A stretch of 64,000 nucleotides of DNA from contig CM026403.1 of NCBI GenBank assembly GCA_014843695.1, positions 8,447,728 to 8,511,727 on the forward strand. The letters are read 5' to 3'. Under the pieces are notes generated by a model. It saw only the letters and a list, made by a program, of their open reading frames with translations, was not told the origin of the DNA and did no database searches. Below, piece after piece: positions 1-10,749 of the stretch (positions are counted from its first letter, which is position 1; each line of letters starts with the position of its first letter). The translations under genes and the position numbers were made by a program. This DNA is from Archivesica marissinica (lineage: Eukaryota > Mollusca > Bivalvia > Venerida > Vesicomyidae).

Positions 1-319
1 TCTTGTAAATTTAAGTTTAAACATATTTTATTGCTTTCAAATAACATACATATACACAGACTGCACACTAATTGTTCAACAAATGAAACGTAATGAATAT
101 TATACGAGTGAAACTGTTATAATTTTTCTCGTTCTCTCGTAAAATAAAGTCTTTATTATGATAATTATTATTACTATTATTATTTATTATACGATTCAGT
201 CAATTAAACAATTATAGCTTGGGAGAAATTGGTGGAAAATACACACATCAGAAGAGGCCTGTAATGTATAGGAATCACGTGAGCTATTTATGACATAATC
301 GTAACGGTATAAACTGGAA
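1..319. other. AT-rich sequence, possible LINE 3' tail
   Basis: No gene is visible. Around 115-190 an 'ttctctcg...taaataaagtctttatta' stretch is followed by a TTA-rich run. It resembles the 3' end and (TTA)n tail of the LINE remnant near 46750-46852, so this may be the tail of a related LINE copy. The similarity is short and was judged by eye. Confidence 0.35.
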
Positions 320-590
320 TCCATTATTTGTACACTGCAGGGGGCACCATGGCCGAGTCGTTGCCATCAAATCACGTGCCCCTCGCTGCTGTAGGTTCGA
401 ATCCCACTGTCGACAATGTTTTATGTGAGGAAGTTATCCAGCCGGCTCGCGGAAGGTCCGTGGTTCTAGCATGGTTCCTGTCCGTGCCTGAAATACAGTT
501 CGGAGGAGTACCCGTATCTTCCTCCACCAATAATAGCTGTAGAGTCGCCATATGACCAAAGGTAGTGGTATGACTTTAAACTCAAACTAA
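320..590 (+). mobile_element. tRNA-derived SINE, class II-like head
   Basis: The left part reads like a tRNA with a long variable arm: a 'gccgagtcgttgcc' A-box-like stretch, then 'ggttcgaatccc' as the B box near 393-404. A non-coding body follows that ends near 585. Molluscan SINEs commonly pair such a head with a body of this kind. I see no clear target-site duplication, so the ends are approximate. A 75-residue open frame inside it is incidental. Confidence 0.5.
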
Positions 591-654
591 AAAATTGTTG
601 CACTGTATTAATTCAACCAGCTTGACAAAGTTATTTCCCACAGCGAGTCACATC

Positions 655-892
655 CCTCTTAAACTCGAATCAGTGGATGCGCGTTCGCTTCAGGTGTGAA
701 AGACCTGGAGTTCGAGCCCCGCTGGAGCCGTTACGACTGTGCCCTTAGGCAAGGTATTTAAATTCCACGCTGTCTCTTCTCTTTCCCTCGTGGCGATGGA
801 TTCCATCAGGAATGAGGTCTCGAGAGTGATTAATATAAGTTGTAAGAACCTGTTTCGCAATCGAGCTAACATAAATGTGTATAAACTATAAA
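655..892 (+). mobile_element. tRNA-derived SINE, 5'-truncated
   Basis: B box 'gttcgagcccc' lies near 711-721. The body matches the reverse-strand copy at 42975-43195, which keeps the A box lost here. The 3' part, 'gagagtgattaatataagttgt' then 'tcgcaatcg', is the same tail carried by the other SINE family at 4124, 32590, 37999 and 44287. The two families therefore probably share one partner LINE. Confidence 0.65.
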
Positions 893-898
893 CTAAAA

Positions 899-2254
899 TA
901 CAGTCAACTCTGTCTTAAGCAGCCAGTCAAGGAAACCACAGAAACTGGCTGCTTAATACAGGTGGCTGCTTAAAAGAATCCACAATTAATAACCGTTCGG
1001 TAATATTAGGAAATAAGCTCATAATGTACTCGAAGTATCTATTATATGATGGCATTATCATAAATGGTATTTCACGTCGGGAATAATTTGTGTGACTGGC
1101 TATAAAAAGTGAGATCCTAGATCCTCTATGTCAATGATACAACGTTACTTAGAACACTGAAACAACGTTACTCGGACAATGATACAACGTTACTCGGACA
1201 CTGAAACAACGTTACTCGGACACTGAAACAACGTTATTCGGACAATGATACAACGTTACTTAGAACACTGAAACAACGTAACTCAGACAATGGTACAACG
1301 TTACTCGGACACTGAAACAACGTTACTCGGACACTGAAACAACGTTACTCGGACAATGATACAACGTTACTTAGAACACTGAAACAACGTAACTCAGACA
1401 ATGGTACAACGTTACTCGGACACTGAAACAACGTTACTCGGACACTGAAACAACGTTACTCGGACAATGATACAACGTTACTTAGAACACTGAAACAACG
1501 TAACTCAGACAATGGTACAACGTTACTCGGACACTGAAACAACGTTACTCGGACACTGAAACAACGTTACTCGGACAATGATACAACGTTACTTAGAACA
1601 CTGAAACAACGTAACTCAGACAATGGTACAACGTTACTCGGACACTGAAACAACGTTACTCGGACACTGAAACAACGTTACTCGGACAATGATACAACGT
1701 TACTTAGAACACTGAAACAACGTAACTCAGACAATGGTACAACGTTACTCGGACACTGAAACAACGTTACTCGGACACTGAAACAACGTTACTCGGACAA
1801 TGATACAACGTTACTCGGACACTGAAACAACGTTACTCTGACACTGAAACAACGTTACTCTGACAATGATACAACGTTACTCGGACAATGATACAACGTT
1901 ACTCGGACAATGATACAACGTTACTCGGACATAGAAAGTGGCTGCTTAATACAGGTGGCTGCTTAAAAGAATCCACAATTAATTTAAAACACAAACTTCA
2001 CAACTTAAGCAGCCAGCCAAGGGAATCACATAAAGTGGCTGCTTAACACAGGTGGTTGTTTAATAGAGGTCAAATGTATAATAAAACATCATAATCGGAA
2101 TCTGGAAACTGGCTGCTTAATACAGGTTGGCTGCTTAATACTTATTATAGTGGACACATGTATAATAAAAGAGCATAATCGGAATCTGGAAACTGGCTGC
2201 TTAATACAGGTTGGCTTCTTAACAGAGGTGACCACTAACACAGGTTTGACTGTA
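899..2254. mobile_element. TA-flanked MITE carrying a minisatellite
   Basis: The left end starts TA-cagtcaactctgtcttaagc and the right end finishes acacaggtttgactg-TA. These are near-inverted termini matching the compact 182-bp member at 4536-4717. Between them lie repeats of 'ggctgcttaatacagg' and a 22-bp minisatellite (about 1125-1935) that accounts for most of the length. A TA target and CAGT termini suggest a Tc1/mariner or pogo-type non-autonomous element. That assignment is inferred; no transposase is present. Confidence 0.65.
1125..1935. repeat. 22-bp minisatellite with a 111-bp higher-order unit
   Basis: The monomer is close to acaacgttactcggacactg plus aa. The variant containing 'ttagaacactg' recurs at 1149, 1260, 1371, 1482, 1593 and 1704, exactly 111 bp apart, so five monomers form a higher-order unit. 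The array lies inside the MITE. It is non-coding. Confidence 0.95.
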
Positions 2255-2299
2255 TACATGTACATACTACTATTGAAGCGCTCTAGATATTGACCCAAG

Positions 2300-2790
2300 C
2301 ATAACTCAGTAAACTACATCGTACGTGTAACAGCTTCCAAAAACTGGTTAAGCGAACACGGTTATATATCACGTAGTTATTCTATATACGTTCAATTTTT
2401 ACATTCAATACAGGAGTCAACAGGATTCAGTTTGTGCAGGTGTTTTTATTCGGCTAACTTCATACTTTGGGATAATAGTTATATAAGAAGGTAAATGACT
2501 TTACGATTGTTGTTATGTCTTCACGTGACGCTAATCTTCACTTAGTTTATTCACATTTAGTGTAGCTCGATTTATCTGTACTAGGCTTGGTTATAATTAT
2601 GCCAACACGTTCAATTGCATTTTCGTGAAATACAGTGCACAATTTTGAGACAGTATTATTCGGTGTACGGTATGGAAAATCATTAGCATTTTCTATTGCA
2701 TTCAAATCATTCAAAATGCCATTTACCTGGTCTGTATTTATGTTGCATACACATTCGTCCATTTTCTTTGAATCCCATAATTTAATATAA
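2300..2790. other. Unique-looking segment, left part of segmental duplication A
   Basis: No coding potential is recognised. The segment is clearly homologous to 42600-42850 and partly to 39540-39679, sharing 'gtgcaggtgtttttattcgg' and what follows. It marks the left part of the duplicated block that leads into sulfotransferase gene A here and gene B there. Confidence 0.6.
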
Positions 2791-2807
2791 TTATACAGTA
2801 TCGGAAC

Positions 2808-3836
2808 TTCTTTGTTCCTTTGTCGGTTCCGTATAGTGAATGTTCCTTTGTCGGTTCCGTATAGTGAATGTTCCTTTGTCGGTTCCGTATAGTGATGGTT
2901 CCTTTGTCTGTTCCGTATAGTGATGGTTCCTTTGTCTGTTCCGTATAGTGAATGTTCCTTTGTCGGTTCCGTATAGTGAATGTTCCTTTGTCTGTTCCTT
3001 ATAGTGAATGTTCCTTTGTCTGTTCCGTATAGTGATTGTTCCTTTGTCTGTTCCGTATAGTGAATGTTCCTTTGTCTGTTCCTTATAGTGAATGTTCCTT
3101 TGTCTGTTCCATATAGTGAATGTTCCTTTGTCTGTTCTGTATAGTGATTGTTCCTTTGTCTGTTCCATATAGTGAATGTTCCTTTGTCGGTTCCGTATAG
3201 TGATTGTTCCTTTGTCTGTTCCGTATAGTGATTGTTCCTTTGTCTGTTCCGTATAGTGAATGTTCCTTTGTCTGTTCCATATAGTGAATGTTCCTTTGTC
3301 TGTTCCGTATAGTGATGGTTCCTTTGTCGGTTCCGTAGAGTGATGGTTCCTTTGTCGGTTCCGTATAGTGAATGTTCCTTTGTCGGTTCCGTATAGTGAA
3401 TGTTCCTTTGTCTGTTCCTTATAGTGAATGTTCCTTTGTCTGTTCCATATAGTGAATGTTCTTTTGTCTGTTCCGTATAGTGATTGTTCCTTTGTCTGTT
3501 CCATATAGTGAATGTTCCTTTGTCGGTTCCGTATAGTGATTGTTCCTTTGTCTGTTCCGTATAGTGATTGTTCCTTTGTCTGTTCCGTATAGTGAATGTT
3601 CCTTTGTCGGTTCCGTATAGTGAATGTTCCTTTGTCTGTTCCTTATAGTGAATGTTCCTTTGTCTGTTCCATATAGTGAATGTTCCTTTGTCTGTTCCGT
3701 ATAGTGATGGTTCCTTTGTCGGTTCCGTATAGTGATGGTTCCTTTGTCGGTTCCGTATAGTGATTGTTCCTTTGTCTGTTCCGTATAGTGATTGTTCCTT
3801 TGTCTGTTCCGTATAGTGAATGTTCCTTTGTCTGTA
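2808..3836. repeat. 28-bp minisatellite
   Basis: About 37 copies of a monomer close to gttcctttgtctgttccgta plus tagtgaat. Variation is mostly cg/ct in the middle and gaat/gatg/gatt at the end. The reverse strand reads as repetitive open frames in several phases, which is an artefact of the repeat. Paralogous locus B has no such array between the matching flanks. Confidence 0.95.
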
Positions 3837-3839
3837 TCA

Positions 3840-4086
3840 AAAATTATAACAACACTAAAACAGTTTAAAGCTATTTCGTCCTGACAACTAAAGAACGACA
3901 AAATTGAAAGTACATGTACACCAATGTTTCTATATGTCGTCTTTTCATAATTTCAGTATTTCGCACCCGCATAATGGAATTTGTTAATTTGTCGTTGGAG
4001 ACGAGTTTCATTACCTGTTTGAATGCACGTGTTTTCTGTCAAGTATAAAGGGCGATATTTAAATCCAAAATATCCCAGAAGGCCCC
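3840..4086. other. Non-coding block conserved with locus B
   Basis: Sequence from 'ttataacaacactaaaacag' to 'aggccccagaatat' aligns with 43311-43500 plus 44062-44130 of locus B, where a SINE and a microsatellite interrupt it. No ORF or RNA gene is recognised. Confidence 0.6.
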
Positions 4087-4123
4087 AGAATATCTATATT
4101 ATATGTATATTATATATCTATAT

Positions 4124-4391
4124 GGCTGTCCGATTAGCGCAGTGGTTAGCGCGCTCGCTTCTCACCAATGCGACCTGGGTTCGATCCTCGGACAGGGAAG
4201 CATGTGAGATGGTACGATGGACGCCAGATCGGACAGGTGGGTTTTCTCCGGGTACTCCGGTTTCCCCCCACATGAATGACCACATATACGCTGTCATCCG
4301 AGCCAACGAGAGTGATTAATATAAGTTGTTAAAACTTGCTTTGCAATCGTTGTAAAATAAATAAAGTTTATAATAAAAAAAAACTAAAAAA
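4124..4391 (+). mobile_element. Full-length tRNA-derived SINE (family 1)
   Basis: The tRNA-like head (ggctgtccgattagcgcagt...) has A box 'ttagcgcagtggttagcg' and B box 'gggttcgatcc'. The body contains 'gtgggttttctccgggtact', and the LINE-like tail 'gagtgattaatataagttgt...gcaatcgttg' precedes an A-rich end. Direct repeats agaatatctata flank it (4087-4098 and 4392-4403). Locus B has an uninterrupted equivalent at about 44125, so this copy inserted after the duplication. Confidence 0.85.
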
Positions 4392-4535
4392 AGAATATCT
4401 ATAAACATTGTCTTAAATCAGTTATGAATATGAATAAAAATGACGACAATATCACATAATTTAGAAAATTATATACGTTTGTTAAAGAGATTGTACAACA
4501 CTTTAACTGAACTATTTATTGGAAATAAGTAAGTA

Positions 4536-4717
4536 TACAGTCAAACCTGTCTTAAGCAGCCATCCAAGGGAGTGAGAGAAAATGGCTGCTTAGCACAGGT
4601 GGCTGCTTAATAGAGGTCAAACATATAATAAAACAACCGATTGGGAATCTGGAAACTGGCTGCTTAATACAGGTTGGCTGCTTAATGGAGGTGACCGCGA
4701 ACACAGGTTTGACTGTA
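4536..4717. mobile_element. 182-bp TA-flanked MITE
   Basis: Inverted ends tacagtcaaacctgt and acaggtttgactgta are perfect over 15 bp, each beginning at a TA. The interior holds 'cttaagcagcca' and 'ggctgcttaatacaggttgg' motifs. This is the compact reference member for the copies at 899, 39140, 42060 and 44237. A Tc1/mariner/pogo-type origin is inferred from the ends. Confidence 0.75.
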
Positions 4718-4971
4718 CACTGGAATGTTGGTTATATGTAACAATTATAAAATACTATGAAGTTGTAATTACACTGTTAGGGTATGCAGGTTTCATTATA
4801 GCATTGCTTAATGTGCTCCGAAATGAGTCTCATGTGTATTTCATATGTTTGTAACCTCATGTTGTCATGTATTTGAACTGAATGGAATAAATGATTGGAA
4901 AAGATAAAGACATGAAAATGGTGACAGAACAACACTATTAGATGCAATTGCACCATTGAATTTGCAGAAGA

Positions 4972-5152
4972 ATGCTACACGTGCAACTAGAAGATATGAG
5001 CGGGGAGAAACTGATAGCTGGGTTGGATGTGGGTGGACTACTCATACCAGATATATTAAACGCACCTGAACAGACGAAAGAAGTATTCTACAAGCTTCCT
5101 GATTTCAAATACAGAAAGGATGACACCATGTTATGCACCTACCAGAAAACAG
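4972..5152 (+). CDS. Sulfotransferase A exon 1 (start codon, P-loop)
   Basis: Encodes residues 1-60 and the first base of codon 61. It ends in DDTMLCTYQKTG, the 5'-phosphosulfate-binding loop that is usually TYPKSGT; here Gln replaces Pro while Lys59 is kept. The donor is ACAG|GTAAAC (phase 1). The ATG is chosen because it aligns with the ATG of paralogue B at 45954 and the frame closes just upstream; Met9 is an alternative start. Divergence from B is low (61 codons, few substitutions), which suggests coding constraint. An upstream 'ttgcag' could be an acceptor for a leader intron. Confidence 0.85.
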
Positions 5153-5546
5153 GTAAACTAAGATTAAATGATGCCAACGATACAACACAACACGTAAAGA
5201 CGTGAGATTTAACGATACTAGAAAAATGGCAATTCGTAAGATTAAATGATGCCACAGAACAATTAAACCGTACTAGAAACCTTGATGAACTAGTAGCCGA
5301 ATAGCCTGGGAACATGCGTCGATATATTTTCCCTGGTCAGTCAAATAAATACTTGTAAGTTCTCTGTGTTACAACGTATAGCTGAGAACGAATGTCTTAA
5401 CACGGCCTGTGAACACAAAATACACGGCGGATTAGTCGAGTATTTCGTGCAGAAATATGTTCATACAGGTATTTATAGGGTGATTTTGTGTGGTAATCAC
5501 TTCTACGCTAGGATAACGCGAGAGCTATTCGATATTATTACACGAC

Positions 5547-5840
5547 ATGGATAGAATCGAGCTTCAGGATTCCATTGCCAGCGAAGCTGCTACAGCAGTG
5601 AAAGACGGCCAAACGGGAATGATGCAGCAGATGACTGAGCTATTTACAAAGATAAGTGAACATAATAATTTTTTGCAACTGACTAAAATCAGTTCAGTAT
5701 TAGCAACTAAAGAACTGCCTGTTTTTAAAAAGAAAGTAATGAGGAGCAACATAAGATCAATTCCAGGGTCATGGTTAAACTGGATGAAGCTACACAATGT
5801 ACGAGCAACAGCACCAAGTGTGCACAGAAAATTTCCGAAG
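5547..5840 (+). pseudogene. DIRS gag-like region, first exon
   Basis: Begins MDRIELQDSIASEA. After a frame slip in an A-rich run near 5733 it continues with ...EEQHKINSRVMVKLDEATQ... to QKISE. It ends at GAAG|GTAATG, a plausible donor in phase 1. The next exon, at 7979, continues the same gag-like sequence without a gap. The product would be a nucleic-acid-binding structural protein of the retroelement. A short upstream frame (5366-5554) overlaps the start, and I do not recognise it. Confidence 0.55.
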
Positions 5841-5943
5841 GTAATGGCAAATAGAATTTATTATATAAGATTGTGTGTAGAGTTTGTTTCCAGATATTGA
5901 GATAACGGTTATATACGCATGTAAATTTAGTTTATAATTATTT

Positions 5944-6037
5944 CGGCTAGATTGCGAAATAAGATTTTGCAACATTTGAATAGCTCTCTATCGAGACCTC
6001 ATTTCTGATGGAATCCATCGCCACGAGGGAGGGAGCA
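5944..6037 (-). mobile_element. SINE fragment
   Basis: On the reverse strand this matches the body and tail of the SINE at 655-892, sharing 'ccctcgtggcgatggattcc' and 'gaggtctcgagagtg' with small changes. It sits inside the presumed gag intron of the DIRS element, just before the 62-bp minisatellite. Confidence 0.6.
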
Positions 6038-6049
6038 GTACATGTAAGC

Positions 6050-7856
6050 ATTAATATCCATAGCGCACGGTAGTGTATTACGCATTATTCATGCACATGC
6101 ATGGATATATATATAATATACATAGCGCACGGTAGTGTATTACGCATTATTCATGCACATGCATGGATATATATATAATATACATAGCGCACGGTAGTGT
6201 ATTACGCATTATTCATGCACGGCTATATATATAATATACATAGCGCACGGTAGTGTATTACGCATTATTCATGCACATGCATGGATATATATATATATAA
6301 TATACATAGCGCACGGTAGTGTATTACGCATTATTCATGCACATGCATGGATATATATATAATATACATAGCGCACGGTAGTGTATTACGCATTATTCAT
6401 GCACATGCATGGATATATATATATATATACATAGCGCACGGTAGTGTATTACGCATTATTCATGCACATGCATGGATATATATATATATAATATACATAG
6501 CGCACGGTAGTGTATTACGCATTATTCATGCACATGCATGGATATATATATAATATACATAGCGCACGGTAGTGTATTACGCATTATTCATGCACATGCA
6601 TGGATATATATATAATATACATAGCGCACGGTAGTGTATTACGCATTATTCATGCACGGCTATATATATAATATACATAGCGCACGGTAGTGTATTACGC
6701 ATTATATGCCATGCATGGATATATATATAATATACATAGCGCACGGTAGTGTATTACGCATTATTCATGCACATGCATGGATTATATATAATATACATAG
6801 CGCACGGTAGTGTATTACGCATTATTCATGCACATGCATGGATATATATAATATACATAGCGCACGGTAGTGTATTACGCATTATTCATGCACATGCATG
6901 GATATATATATAATATACATAGCGCACGGTAGTGTATTACGCATTATTCATGCACATGCATGGATATATATATAATATACATAGCGCACGGTAGTGTATT
7001 ACGCATTATTCATGCACATGCATGGATATATATATAATATACATAGCGCACGGTAGTGTATTACGCATTATTCATGCACATGCATGGATATATATATAAT
7101 ATACATAGCGCACGGTAGTGTATTACGCATTATTCATGCACATGCATGGATATATATATATTATACATAGCGCACGGTAGTGTATTACGCATTATTCATG
7201 CACATGCATGGATATATATATAATATACATAGCGCACGGTAGTGTATTACGCATTATTCATGCACATGCATGGATATATATATAATATACATAGCGCACG
7301 GTAGTGTATTACGCATTATTCATGCACATGCATGGATATATATATAATATACATAGCGCACGGTAGTGTATTACGCATTATTCATGCACATGCATGGATA
7401 TATATATAATATACATAGCGCACGGTAGTGTATTACGCATTATTCATGCACATGCATGGATATATATATAATATACATAGCGCACGGTAGTGTATTACGC
7501 ATTATTCATGCACATGCATGGATATATATATATTATACATAGCGCACGGTAGTGTATTACGCATTATTCATGCACATGCATGGATATATATATAATATAC
7601 ATAGCGCACGGTAGTGTATTACGCATTATTCATGCACATGCATGGATATATATATAATATACATAGCGCACGGTAGTGTATTACGCATTATTCATGCACA
7701 TGCATGGATATATATATATATAATATACATAGCGCACGGTAGTGTATTACGCATTATTCATGCACATGCATGGATATATATATATATAATATACATAGCG
7801 CACGGTAGTGTATTACGCATTATTCATGCACATGCATGGATATATTTATAATATAC
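6050..7856. repeat. 62-bp minisatellite
   Basis: About 29 copies of a unit made of an AT run (gatatatatataatatacat), the invariant block agcgcacggtagtgtattac, and gcattattcatgcacatgca plus tg. Most variation is in the length of the TA run. A few copies have lost the 'catgcatgg' part (for example 6221 and 6658). Short open frames across it are repeat artefacts. Confidence 0.95.
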
Positions 7857-7978
7857 ATGCTACTCGAGTTAGTATTTGAATAAAAATGGATAAAACATTT
7901 ATATTATAAATTGATTGTTGACAACACATTTGAACGTTTAAAAACATCGCATTTAGACGTGTTGTGTTGTAATTTCAG

Positions 7979-8300
7979 CGAAAGATCTGTTGACGCATAG
8001 ACAGAAACTAATTTTGATGGCTGGTGCGTCAGAATTGGGTTGGAGGGTAGTCAAAGAGTACGAGACTAATCCCATCGCTAGCGATTCAGAGGACGAAAAG
8101 CGCATGTACAAAGCAGAAGCGAGGGTCGCACGAAAGATTAATCGAAAAAGAGCAAGACAAGGTTCAGTCCTTATTCGAAACAGCGGAATGAGGGCACGAT
8201 GTCTACCGCTACGGCTGCAAACAAATCGGCAGTGGCGTTCAGAAAGCCAGGTTTATGCTTCATATGTGGCAAAATGAGTGTTCAGAGGACCCAGACGCAG
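7979..8300 (+). pseudogene. DIRS gag-like region, second exon with broken zinc knuckle
   Basis: Starts after 'gtaatttcag' and continues the gag frame (KDLLTHRQKLILMAGASELG ... SDSEDEKRMYKAEARV). After a frame slip near 8200 it shows KPGLCFICGKM, the first half of a CCHC zinc knuckle. The downstream Cys/His part is not in frame. The region therefore resembles the C-terminal half of a DIRS gag, inactivated. Confidence 0.6.
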
Positions 8301-8392
8301 TCCTTTAATAATAAGTTAAGTACACATATTGTAAATATTGCAGGGGCGCATAATCCATCATTGAGTTATATCGAGTATGGTACTATTATAAG

Positions 8393-9990
8393 TTGTATCA
8401 GATAAATTCTGAGGGTGGTGCAAAGGTTTTGCATATTAAGCTTCTAGAGGTTACGGGATCAACCGTTAATAAAGAGTCGGTTGGTAAGACAAATGTGTCG
8501 CCCGTTGGCAGATTAAAATCGTGCTCATTAAAATGGAAGCAGGTGTGTGATAGTCCATACATTATGACAATTATAGAAACTGGTTACAAATTACCATTTA
8601 GAACAATGCCATCCAGGTTTATATTGAAAAATAACAAATCTGCTTTAGTCAATGGGGATTTTGTAACAAAAGAAATTGAAGTTTTGTTAAACAAAGGCGT
8701 TATTTCACAGGTGCATAAAGAACCACACTTGGTAAATCCATTGACAGTTGCATTTAACAAAATCGGCAAGCAACGCTTAGTATTATATTGTAGACACATA
8801 AACCCGCATTTGCATCTGTTTAAAATAAAATTTGATGACATTAAGACAGCACTAGATGTGTTTGATCACGGGTCTTTCATATTTACTTTTGATTTGAAGT
8901 CAGCATATCATCACATTGATATATTTGTTGAGCATAGAACTTTTCTAGGTTTTTGTTGGTTGGATAAGAACGGCGACACAATATATTATGTGTATAATTC
9001 TCTACCTTTTGGAATAGCTGTTGCTGGGCACATTTTTACCAAAGTATTGAGCGTAATGATTAAATATTGGAGGTCACAAGGTCATAGAATAATCATGTAT
9101 TTGGATGACGGCATTGGTGGGAATACGGATTTGTACAAATGTTTAAAATCCAGCGAATTTGTTCAGAGGTCGTTGTTAGAATTTGGTTTCAAATTGCACA
9201 CGAAAAATGTAAGTGGGTTCCGACGAAAATATCGGTTTGGTTAGGATATTTATTAGATTATGTTTCAAATAAAACTTTCATTATAGAAGATAGAATATCT
9301 CGTTTAGAACAGAGTTTGGATAAGGTACTTCAGGCAATAGTTTTAGATGTACTTCAGGCAATAGTTTTAGATGATGCCAGGCTCATACATGTACGCTTGT
9401 TAGCGTCGGTAATCGGTCAAGTCATATCTTTGTATATGGTCTTGGGAAAAGTAGTGAATCTCAGAACTAGATGTTTGTACAAATGCCTGTAAACAGAGCG
9501 AGCTGGAACGCTCCTGTGGCTATTAGTATTGATGCAATTCGAGAATTAGAATTTTGGCGAGAAAATGTTCGCATCTTAAACAGTAAAGGAAGGTCTATGA
9601 GGATAGCAAATACTGTAGACTGTTGTGTTTTCGTAGACGCAAGTGCTACGGGGTATGGAGGATATATGGAGAAGACAAATATTAATGACACGGATAGTAA
9701 CGTGATTGGTAGTGGCACAGGTAGTCACGCGGTGGGTAGTGACACAAGATAGTCACGTCATGGATAGTGACACAGGTAGTCACGATGGGTGTAGTGACAC
9801 GGGTAGTCACGTGATTGGTAGTGACACATGTAGTCACGTGATGGGTAGTGACACAGGTAGTCACGCGGCGGTTATCGTCACAGGTAGTAATAGGTCAGAA
9901 TACCTGGTCTTGGGAGATATATCGAATATAAGAGAAGCTATGGCTTATGATTGTAGACAGGGCGAGGTTCATGGGATGATGTAGAGATAA
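8393..9990 (+). pseudogene. DIRS reverse transcriptase / RNase H, frame-broken
   Basis: Reverse transcriptase motifs occur in order in the frame from 8393: RLVLYCRHIN, FDLKSAYHHIDI (first catalytic Asp), NSLPFGIA and IIMYLDDGIGG (catalytic YLDD). The frame then moves near 9230 and again near 9480. RNase H starts at VFVDASATGYGGY (about 9629) and is interrupted by a 27-bp tandem repeat and a stop at about 9982. A direct duplication (LQAIVLD twice, near 9330-9370) is also present. The enzyme would copy element RNA to DNA. It cannot be functional in this copy. Confidence 0.8.
9715..9885. repeat. 27-bp minisatellite inside the RNase H region
   Basis: About six copies of ggtagtcacgtgatgggtag plus tgacaca, with one 1-bp slip near 9748. 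It separates the first RNase H aspartate motif from the later RNase H motifs, so it is an expansion inside what was coding sequence. Confidence 0.9.
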
Positions 9991-9993
9991 CGA

Positions 9994-10697
9994 AAAGCTC
10001 TACTTGGAGAGAACTTGAGGATGTTAACAGAGTATTGCATAGTGTGGTGTCGCATATTAAAGGCAATTGTGTTAAAATATTTACTGATAACAAGAATGTG
10101 GATATCATACTGAACTCGGGAAGTAGAAATCAAGAGCTACACATACTTGTTTTATACATAGTGGATGTTTGCGAACAAAATGATATTCGTTTGGTTACAG
10201 AATGGATACCACGGTCTTTGAACGACAAAGCTGACCGCTTGCGTAGATGTTTTGATAGCGATGATTGGACAGTAAACAATCGGTTATTTGTGGAATTAAA
10301 TTCTCGTTGGGGACCTCATACGATTGATAGGTTTTCTTCACATTTGAATAATAAGTGTAAGAGGTTTAATACACGGTGGTGGGTACCAGGCACTGAAGCA
10401 GTAGATGCATTCACGCAACATTGGGAAGGTGAAAATAATTGGTTAGTACCTCCCATTAATATGGTATCCAAGGTAATTGATAAAATACGCAGAGAAAGGT
10501 GTAACTGCACATTAGTGTTTCCAAAATGGACATCGGCTGCATTTTGGCCATTAATTGATTCATTTGGAAATAATGTAGTACAGGTATACGAGTTTCCACA
10601 GAACAAAGCAATTGTTCCTGGGAAGGGAAACGGTGGTATATTCGTAAAACACGGTACACAGTTTATGATGTTATTTTACATTATCAGATACAAGTAA
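9994..10697 (+). pseudogene. DIRS RNase H, C-terminal part
   Basis: Continues the RNase H fold with SSTWREL (conserved Glu), KIFTDNKNVD (conserved Asp) and SLNDKADRLRR (final Asp), then the downstream DIRS region (RWGPHTIDRFSSHLN ... FPKWTSAAFWPLI). This frame is open to the stop at 10695. It is the RNase H tail of the polyprotein that begins at 8393. Confidence 0.75.
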
Positions 10698-10749
10698 AAT
10701 ATAAATGTGTAATAGAATGATATGTAATTTAATCAATATCTATTGTTGA

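Noticed and set aside
2791..3901. Repeat protein of 160-237 codons with NRQRNIHY/TEQTKE units on the reverse strand
   Set aside because: Product of the 28-bp minisatellite; shifted frames give equivalent frames.
5366..5554. 62-codon frame before DIRS gag as a host exon
   Set aside because: It lies inside the DIRS insertion, has no counterpart in locus B, and shows no motif.
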